64,000 bases of DNA, taken from positions 57,038,587 through 57,102,586 of the forward strand of contig NC_057761.1 in assembly GCF_010389155.1 (NCBI RefSeq). Reading direction: 5' to 3'. The position numbers and the translations under genes are program-made. Below, piece by piece: positions 57,037-64,000 of the stretch (the stretch's first letter is position 1; each line of letters starts with the position of its first letter). The notes under the pieces were generated by a model. That model made no database searches. It worked only from the letters and a program-made list of their open reading frames with translations, and was not told the origin of the DNA. The stretch comes from Erigeron canadensis (lineage: Eukaryota; Streptophyta; Magnoliopsida; Asterales; Asteraceae).

Positions 57037-58098
57037 TCATTGTTTCTTGATCAAATTACCCGTATCTACAAGTGGTGTATGCCCTACAAACAGACCAACA
57101 TGACCCATGAGTTTATCTTTCCTTGAAAACGTTGTGCCACATGAGCATCGCCATTTCACATCTCCACAATGTTTCTCATGAGTCCGTAAATCTGAAAGCA
57201 CGGAAAATTGCTTTTGGTGGCACCTCTTACACGCATACATCTTTGGACAATGACTCCTTTTGTAGTGATTCTTCATGCAAATCATCGACTTCAATGGCTG
57301 AAATTTCACATGGTTACGATTCCATCTACACCCTTCTTGTGGGCACGAGAACTTTCTTTCTAACTTTGGTGATGAAGTACCACCATTGGATGAAACGGGA
57401 TTAGCAAGTGCGGCAATGGACTTGTATTCGTCCCCATGAGCCCTCATGTGCATCCTCAAGTTTGCGTCTCTTTTAAAACCTTTACCACACACTTGGCAAT
57501 AGTGTGTGTATTTTGCTAGTAAATCGGCTGCATTCATTTCTATTATGTCGTAGTTTCTTGGTGACATTCTCTGACCCGACCCTGAACCTGAACCTGAACG
57601 TGAGCCCTTGTCTATATCTCTTTCAACTTGAACCTTTTTTCGCTCCTCTACACCGCTATTCTCATTTCTTGTGTTACAAGATACACTAGCAAAATTAGTC
57701 TCAACTCCACTTCCACCCAACCACTCAAACATCGAATTTGATTGACTCAAATGGTCATAGTCGAGGGTGTTCTCATGGTTATTGTTGTTGTTAGTATTTG
57801 TTTGGTTAACCGGCCCGGGCCCAATATTTTGACAAGTGAACATGACATTAGACGCGATCCCAATAATTTCTTGAAGCAAACTGGCAACATTTTGTAAGCT
57901 GACCGACGTCATGTCAGAAGCCACGGATTGCGGTTGTGTTTGGTTAAACAACATGTCCGCGATCGAGTGAACATGTTGGGCTTTATCTTTAAGGACTGAT
58001 AGATTAAAGAATATAGAATCATTTGTTGTTGATTGTAGGGAGGAAGCTAAAACATCTTCGTATGTGTTTGAGAAACAATAGTTTGGGTCAGAAGCCAT
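57037..58098 (-). CDS. STOP1/STOP2-type C2H2 zinc-finger transcription factor
   Basis: Nuclear factor of the SENSITIVE TO PROTON RHIZOTOXICITY group, which controls acid and aluminium tolerance genes. 353 residues, intronless. Ser/Asn-rich N terminus with [20 protein letters not shown] (70-89), a linker with [14 protein letters not shown], then [21 protein letters not shown] leading into finger 1 (C201, C204, H217, H221). Finger 2 spans about 252-284 ([11 protein letters not shown]279, H283/C284), finger 3 about 290-310 ([22 protein letters not shown]) and finger 4 about 318-340 ([20 protein letters not shown]). This four-finger set with the CRWNRNHxKFQPLKS string is that of STOP1/STOP2. The length is nearer STOP2 (about 370) than STOP1 (about 500). 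Met 58098 was chosen over 58173 because the upstream part is a Lys-rich leader after a TATA box. Confidence 0.93.
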   Translation of the reverse strand: MASDPNYCFSNTYEDVLASSLQSTTNDSIFFNLSVLKDKAQHVHSIADMLFNQTQPQSVASDMTSVSLQNVASLLQEIIGIASNVMFTCQNIGPGPVNQTNTNNNNNHENTLDYDHLSQSNSMFEWLGGSGVETNFASVSCNTRNENSGVEERKKVQVERDIDKGSRSGSGSGSGQRMSPRNYDIIEMNAADLLAKYTHYCQVCGKGFKRDANLRMHMRAHGDEYKSIAALANPVSSNGGTSSPKLERKFSCPQEGCRWNRNHVKFQPLKSMICMKNHYKRSHCPKMYACKRCHQKQFSVLSDLRTHEKHCGDVKWRCSCGTTFSRKDKLMGHVGLFVGHTPLVDTGNLIKKQ

Positions 58099-58175
58099 TT
58101 GGAAAAAAGTTGTGTTCTGAATGTTTGTTTCTTTTTCTCTTTTTTTTCTTTTTTTGGTGGGGTATGTAAACAAAG

Positions 58176-58183
58176 TTTATATA
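58176..58183 (-). promoter_or_regulatory. TATA box of the STOP-type gene
   Basis: tatataaa on the minus strand, about 80 bp upstream of the chosen ATG at 58098 and essentially at the upstream Met (58173). It argues that the longer frame is not translated. Confidence 0.5.
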
Positions 58184-58914
58184 AGTTTTATAAGTGTCAA
58201 ACTAATAATAAATAAAGATTGTTATGTCATATAGAAAAATATAAGTCAACTATGAGGTTTGGTTAAACACATCACCACTTGCTACCTTCCCCAGGTAACA
58301 ACACCAATTATAGTCGTCATGTAATCATCTTTTTTTTTTTCTTTTTTTTCTTCTAAATAATCTTTATATTGTTTAGAGGATGTTATTGGGTTGTTTTGAG
58401 TATCAACCAAAGTAGACTTAGAACAAAATAATTCAGTACTAATTTAACATAATCTTTTTAATCATGGTTGTTGGTAGATAAGGAGGATATATATATACTC
58501 ATAGTTGTAAACATCAATATTCCCGTCGCGACATTTTCAGATACTTCTGATATTCGCTTATATGAATTTCGCCTTGATTGATCTCCATCTAGTATTAATA
58601 TTACCAATTTTTTTTTTTTATTAAATATGATATCTGACGAGTAGCTAGCTATTCGACGTCAATATCCACGCCACTTTGGTTAATTATATCCTTTTTCATT
58701 TCTTTGTAGGTCTTAGGAAATAATGATATCCAATGACTGATAAAAGGAGAGCAGAGTCGATCACAATAATCCAAAAGTTAACATTATTTAATAGTGACAC
58801 TCATTGAAAAAAGAAAACAAAAGAAAGTTAAACCAATAATAGCTAATTGATAGAGAAAGTTAACTGATTAATTGCTAGAAAAAAGTTAGCAATTTTTTTT
58901 TTTTTAAAATTAGT
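58184..58914. other. Upstream region of the STOP-type gene
   Basis: AT-rich, with T-rich tracts near 58330 and 58610. No motif I would defend. Confidence 0.4.
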
Positions 58915-59095
58915 TTTGATTCAGACGTGCTGGAGATAATTTTAACCAACGAATTGCTGGATCTCCAACCCCCTCCTTATGGAAAATATCTTGATATGAG
59001 AAACCCAAAACTCAAACCTGAGACCTTCTGGAGCCCACATAGTAGATTTAGAAGATACGCCTGACCACCCATTTAAGTGGATTTAGAAAAAAGTT
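58915..59095 (-). mobile_element. SINE-like element, different family
   Basis: In reverse complement: aaatgggtggtcaggcgtat (possible A-box region), aggtctcaggtttgagttttggg (B-box-like), then a body with gatattttccataaggaggg and an A/T-rich end at 58915. No other copy is recognised in the window. Confidence 0.45.
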
Positions 59096-59362
59096 GCACT
59101 TAGAGAAGCTAGCACGCACTTGGATGGCACATCTGCATAGTATAGTGTATACTATAGAGGGAAGTTTGAGTGAGTTTGTCAACCATTAATCCAACATGAA
59201 TGAGTGGTCGTGTAAAGATTGTTTGAAAATGGAATATTTCCTATTGTTATGTTTAATGTCATAAAGTTATTAATATAATACATTATTTTTTCGAAATCAT
59301 GTGATGTTATACGTTTTTTTTTTATGTGATTTATAGATTTATTTTCTTTTTCTATATATATA

Positions 59363-59938
59363 CTAGCTAATTAACCCGGGTTCAACCCGGGCATGTTAAT
59401 AAAGGTTTTAAAAAAATGATCATTTTCATTAAAGTTGAGATGTAATTGATTGAGTCCTATTTTTAATCAATATGATAATTTACTAAACATTTTTTAATTT
59501 TGATAGTCAAAATACATATAACTCAAGTTTTTTTATTTATTAAATATATACTTAGTGTGCATAGAAAACAAATATAAATATATTATTCATAACTTCAGAA
59601 TAGTATACCTTATATTTCAAATAAATATAATTAGCTTATTAACCCGCATAATATACGAATAATTTAAACATCTATTATTAAAAATTATTTATATAATGAA
59701 AATTTAAAATATTATTTATAAATTATTAGAGTTTTCAATTAAAATAAAAACATTTTTTTATACAAAATTACATCATAAATAATATAAATAAAATAAATTT
59801 AAAGAAGGAAAGTATTTTTGACATCATAAGTAATTTAAAGAAAAAAGAATTAAGCTTTTTAAAAAATTATAGAAATGACACGTAAGCTATTTTTGTAAAA
59901 TGATTATGTCATAACAATTTTGTTTTATTATATATAGA
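59363..59938 (-). mobile_element. Helitron-like element, minus strand
   Basis: On the minus strand the 3' end is gcccgggttgaacccgggtt (hairpin cccgggttgaacccggg, 59391-59375), then aattag and CTAG (59366-59363) followed by T. The proposed start tctatatataataaaacaaa at about 59938 matches the start of the element at 7968-8730. An inner acccgcataatatacg near 59641 resembles an older end. No coding capacity. Confidence 0.65.
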
Positions 59939-61451
59939 GATAGAGATCTCGTAAATCCCTTATTTAGCATTCCTACTTTCTACCAACATAACAAATTTAA
60001 GTTACATATTTAATGCGTTTTTTTTATCTTAAAAAGGAATATATGTTGTTTTGTAATTTAAAACTAAATCAACAGGTTGAAGCCTTTTGAAAACAAAGAT
60101 CAAATTTTTAATTCTGATCTCCAACAAGATTGGAGTTTCTATTCAACCTTTGTTAGAACCTAAAAACACTCCATCATAAGTAGGGCTAAGAGTGTCTACA
60201 TTTCAACCTCTCTCCCATAATACACCATTGAAGATGTTTTGAAACTCAAAATTTGTGGAAAAAATTCGTGGAAAACAGGATTGGGTGAAACTTTCTTAGT
60301 CACCTTGTATTTTAAACTAGTTTGATATGTATTACAAGTTTAAAATTGTTATCCATTGAGTCAACAGCAAAATAGTAAAGCTATACAACAATCTCTATTA
60401 CATAAAGAATTATAAATAATAATGTGCGTAGTAAAAAGAGGATGTAAAATGTATTATAACATTAAACAAATCAAAGTATTTAGTAATTAGGAATAAGTGT
60501 TAACTGTAAAAGCTAATTAGGACTAGTTAATAGTAATACCAGTAAAGGCCCAATACAAAAGAGTTTATACAGGCTTATTAGGCCCGCTTCTTGTACACTT
60601 CATCAACCAAACGGACCTGTCTCATAATAGTAATGCACACTTCATCAACCAAACGGCCCGCTTCTTGTACACTTCATCAACAGGCTACGTCCCAACGACA
60701 CCTTATGGCTTTAACCAAGTAGCTATGTGATCATACATTGGTTTAAAAGTTTAAACACAAACGTGGTTCAAATAAATTGATAGCCAAAGACCACATTCTT
60801 TGTGAACTTGAGTTTTACTAGTATCACCAATTAAAATAGAGACTTACTTAAGGAGTTCCGAGTTTGGACAACCGAGATTGAATGGTTTGTAGGTTTCGAA
60901 TGACTAGTTCTAAGAGAAGATACACCTTTAAGATGTTTGTTTGGTTACGGCCTCTAATTTTTGCTGAGAAAATTAACTTAATAGTCAAATTTGAACATCT
61001 ATCTCTGGATATGGACAACTACAAAAAAATATACCAAATTGGTTAATAATTTCTTACCACGTACCCACAATAGTAAGAAATGTCATAAATCAATTAGATG
61101 TTGTCATGTGTTTTTAGTTGGTCCCACATTTGTACTCATTATTATTATTTTTATCAAAATATTATATCAGTTTTTCTTTCTTTCTATCTTAGAATCCTTT
61201 TTTGCTAGTCAAATTATTACATTACATTACGATATCATTAAGGCTCAAGGTTATGAACAGTGACACCGTCATGTGGCATCGCCACGTGCCACTGTTCCAT
61301 TGGTTTATATTTCATTCTGCATTACTATTTGGATTTTGCTATATCGGATCCCGTTCGAGTTTTATTCTTTAGATTTTTATTGGTTTTTTTCACAGTTTTT
61401 TTTGCTTTGTGTTCTTAACAAATACATTGGGCGCTGACACTGTTCTATTCG
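59939..61451. other. Intergenic repeats, no gene seen
   Basis: 61225-61440 (cattaaggctcaaggttatg, then atcggatcccgttcgag) is a diverged relative of the Helitron-like element that follows. A short tandem duplication around cttcatcaaccaaacgg(a/c)cc appears at 60598-60680 (cttcttgtacacttcatcaa twice). No supported coding frame. Confidence 0.5.
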
Positions 61452-61750
61452 TCCATATTACTATATATATTAAAGCCCATGGTTATGAACCCTCACCATG
61501 GACATTAATATTCTTACACGATACAATCATGTAGAACTCTTTGATTGGATGATGTTATATCCCGCATCATTATTCGAATTTTATCACATTGCATTCCGTT
61601 TACTTTTTCGATCTTTTTTTTTGGCACATATTTTTCTTGCACACTTTTAAGCAAACATATTCATGACATAATTATTTTTAATTAAGCGGTTGAATAATAA
61701 CGTAATCATTTCAACAAGACAATTAAAACCTCGCAACGCGGATTTTCTAG
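61452..61750 (+). mobile_element. Helitron-like element, about 0.3 kb
   Basis: The 3' end carries cctcgcaacgcgg (hairpin, 61729-61741), then attttCTAG ending at 61750 and a T. The 5' side is ctatatatattaaagcccat near 61461, typical of short Helitron derivatives; the exact first base is uncertain. It has a degraded neighbour at 61225-61440. Confidence 0.55.
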
Positions 61751-62091
61751 TTAGAAAGATGAACAAGTCTATCTTTTTTAAGTGGCCCTTCATCTACTTT
61801 TAATTTTCAATTTACTCGTGTTCATTGATTTTTCAAGTGGATATCACGGTTCTAACAGTCGTTAGGAACTATTTGTTGGAGTTATTGAGTAAGCTAAGTG
61901 AACCTAAATATACTATTAATTCTGAATGCATACCAATTTACCAACAAAATAGTCTTTCATATTTTGAAAATATAACAAAGATACACTACATTAGAAATTA
62001 GGATTGGAACTAGTGATTTTCCTATGGACAAGTTCTAATAACTTGCCACCAGACCTAAACAAGCTTACAAATACCTAGAGATACATTCAAT

Positions 62092-62123
<32 letters not shown>
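61751..62123. other. Intergenic DNA ending in a (TA)n microsatellite
   Basis: No gene. The (TA)n tract at 62094-62122 borders the MITE that follows. Confidence 0.6.
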
Positions 62124-62126
<3 letters not shown>

Positions 62127-62293
62127 GGGAATATGAAGCTGTTAGGCATCCAAGTTGGGTGAAAACCCCTCACATACCATTTTTAAAACCGTAAAAAACA
62201 TGAGGGCCCATGCATTTATTGGAAATATTAAAAAATTAGTATGTGATGGGTTTTCACCTAAATTGGGTGCATAACAGCCCCATACTCATTTTG
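62124..62293. mobile_element. Palindromic MITE inserted in a TA tract (copy 2)
   Basis: Ends gggaatatgaagctgttagg, catccaagttgggtg and, in reverse complement, gagtatggggctgttatgc, acccaatttaggtg. The interior gagggcccatgcatttattg and agtatgtgatgggttt match copy 1 at 50275-50462. Confidence 0.75.
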
Positions 62294-62875
62294 GACGTGG
62301 ATGAAGATGATCAATTTCTTAACATGGCACAAATTTGGGGACCAACTAGAAACACGTGTTACTATCTAATTGGCTTATGACATTTCTGACGCAGACGGAA
62401 TGAAGATAAATAATTGATTATGTTGATTCTAAAAATACTCATAAACAATTCTTCTAAATTTTCGTTGATTCAAACCGAATACCAAAATTTAAGGATTTCA
62501 CACTAAAACACACACACATGTGATTAGGGGAAAAAAATGACTTTTGATTATCTGAAAACTGATCACTTTCCCATGATTACAAAGGTATAAATAAAGCTAC
62601 AAAATTAGAATGGGCCCTAAAAGACAAGCGGACCGAAAGTTATTACAAAAACAAAGTCCAAATAACACCGAAAAACTAATTAAAAGGTCCATAACTCCTA
62701 GAAAACAGCGTTTTTGGGTCCGAAGACTGACCCAAACCGCCATTTTAGTGGTCGTTTCGAGTGGTCATGCGTAAAAATCGGAGCTCTGTAGCAAAAGTTA
62801 TGGTCATTTTAGTAAAGACCTCTTTTTGTCTTGACGTTTTAAGTACAAAAAGATCTGATCTTCAATACTTGGGCC

Positions 62876-63485
62876 TAGGAATGACAAAGAAACCCGTACC
62901 CGATGAGGAAATCTGAAACCCGACATATTTGGTCTGGGGTTGGGTCTGGGTATACGGGTCTAGGGCCGGGTATGGGGATCGTTTTAATATTTTTACCGGG
63001 TACGGGTTCGGGTACGGTTTTTAATGAAAACCCGCATACCCGACCCGTATACCTGAAAACCGTCCCGAACTCGTATACCGACTTGTGTATATATTAATTA
63101 TAAAATAGTAGTATGTTTACATCTTAAACATTTTCTTATCGGTTTTCCAAATATACAACTGAATCAACATAATATTAAGTTTAACACTTTAGCTTCTCAA
63201 AATTACATACAAAGTTAACTTTTAGTTTTGTTGATGACTTGATGCCGATGTTACTGTAATTCATGAATCATAATGCACATATAATATTTGCTCCAAAGTC
63301 ACTCATTAGCTTTTTGCATCATTCCAATGTTAAGACCAATCTTCATTTTGAAAACAATAATACTAATAACGGATACCCGATTATTCGTGAGTTTCCCCGT
63401 TACCTGACGGTTAGTAATTAAATGGGGATCCGTCGGGTCCGAGATCATCTAAACCCGGCTCATACTCGGCCCGTTGTCATCCCTA
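62876..63485. mobile_element. hAT-type MITE, 610 bp, sister of the outer element at 38091
   Basis: Termini taggaatgacaa / ttgtcatcccta; flanks cttgggcc (62868-62875) and cttgggct (63486-63493), an 8-bp duplication with one mismatch. Both ends are rich in cgggta, gggtctggg and cccgtatacc strings. The frame 62903-63097 follows these repeats and is not a gene. Confidence 0.8.
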
Positions 63486-63493
63486 CTTGGGCT

Positions 63494-64000
63494 TGGGCCT
63501 GCATCAATTTCTTACTATTGTAGTATGTAGATAGGTGGTAAAAAATTGTTGACCAATATGGTATATTATTTTGTAGGTGTCTATATCTAAACACAAATGC
63601 TCGAATTTGACTATTAGGGTAATTTTCCTTTTTTCGGTTACGCCCATCATAGATGTTTGTTTTTTGGTTATGTATTTATATGTATTGTTTTCGTTAATAT
63701 ATAGTCAAATGAATAAAGAATTAAAGATTCCCCCACTCTACATCCTTATGTAGTTTTAAAGTTTAACTATTTGAAGATCACACATATGACCGAGATCACT
63801 TTTAGATGAAAACACAATCATTTTCTCTCAGTTTTTACAAATCTAATGCTTCTAATTACTAACATAGACACAAAGTTGTATGGTTGTCTGACTGTCTGAA
63901 ATATGGTAACCTAATCAACGAATAAAATCAAGTTTATTTCTAGATCAATGTTCTAAGTTAGTAAATCTTAAATTTAAAATCTATAAGTTTCTATGGACCC
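63494..64000. other. Right edge of window, nothing recognised
   Basis: AT-rich, no frame or repeat of note. Confidence 0.5.

Noticed and set aside
62903..63097. Gly-rich frame
   Set aside because: Follows the cgggta/gggtc sub-terminal repeats of the hAT MITE.

Overview
This is a nuclear window from a flowering plant. The evidence is AT-rich intergenic DNA, genes with many short introns and GT/AG borders, plant-only families (STOP-type zinc fingers, ATL RING-H2, NHL, the angiosperm H2B.8/H2B.S histone) and a dense load of plant transposons. The gene set looks eudicot. I suspect Asteraceae from the style of the repeats, but that is an impression, not a demonstration.

Layout. 1-2244 (-): 5' two thirds of a serine carboxypeptidase-like gene, running off the left edge. 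2475-9030: repeat-rich gap with a hAT MITE, two Helitron-like elements and a Tourist-like element. 9883-10557 (+): intronless H2B variant of the H2B.8/H2B.S class, with ABRE/G-box and RY motifs upstream. 11286-16210: a Mutator-like element with a multi-exon transposase. 18922-19443 (-): ATL RING-H2 ligase. 21390-26175 (-): seven-exon gene of a large plant RING family whose terminal RING is eroded. 27559-31835: tandem duplication, MITEs and a SINE split by a CACTA MITE. 33999-34610 (-): NHL/LEA-2 membrane protein. 38091-41638: three-level transposon nest (hAT containing a second hAT and a solo-LTR-like insertion). 42143-48593 (+): 18-exon PHD-finger/GNAT chromatin gene. 49361-49900: LINE remnant. 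50275-53017: MITE, SINE and Tourist-like element. 53443-55182 (+): CKS cell-cycle subunit. 57037-58098 (-): STOP1/STOP2-type C2H2 transcription factor. 58915-63485: SINE, Helitrons, MITEs and a second copy of the outer hAT family.

The genes do not form a pathway or cluster. Each has its own regulatory space, as is usual in plant chromosomes. Two deal with chromatin (H2B variant, PHD-GNAT reader/acetyltransferase-like), two belong to RING families, one is a core cell-cycle factor and one an acid/aluminium-type transcription factor.

I found no wholly new gene system. The best leads are: the H2B variant that lacks the usual ubiquitination lysine and has seed-type promoter motifs; the eroded RING; the Mutator transposase intron made of tandem acceptor-bearing units; and several mobile elements whose borders and target-site duplications can be read to the base.
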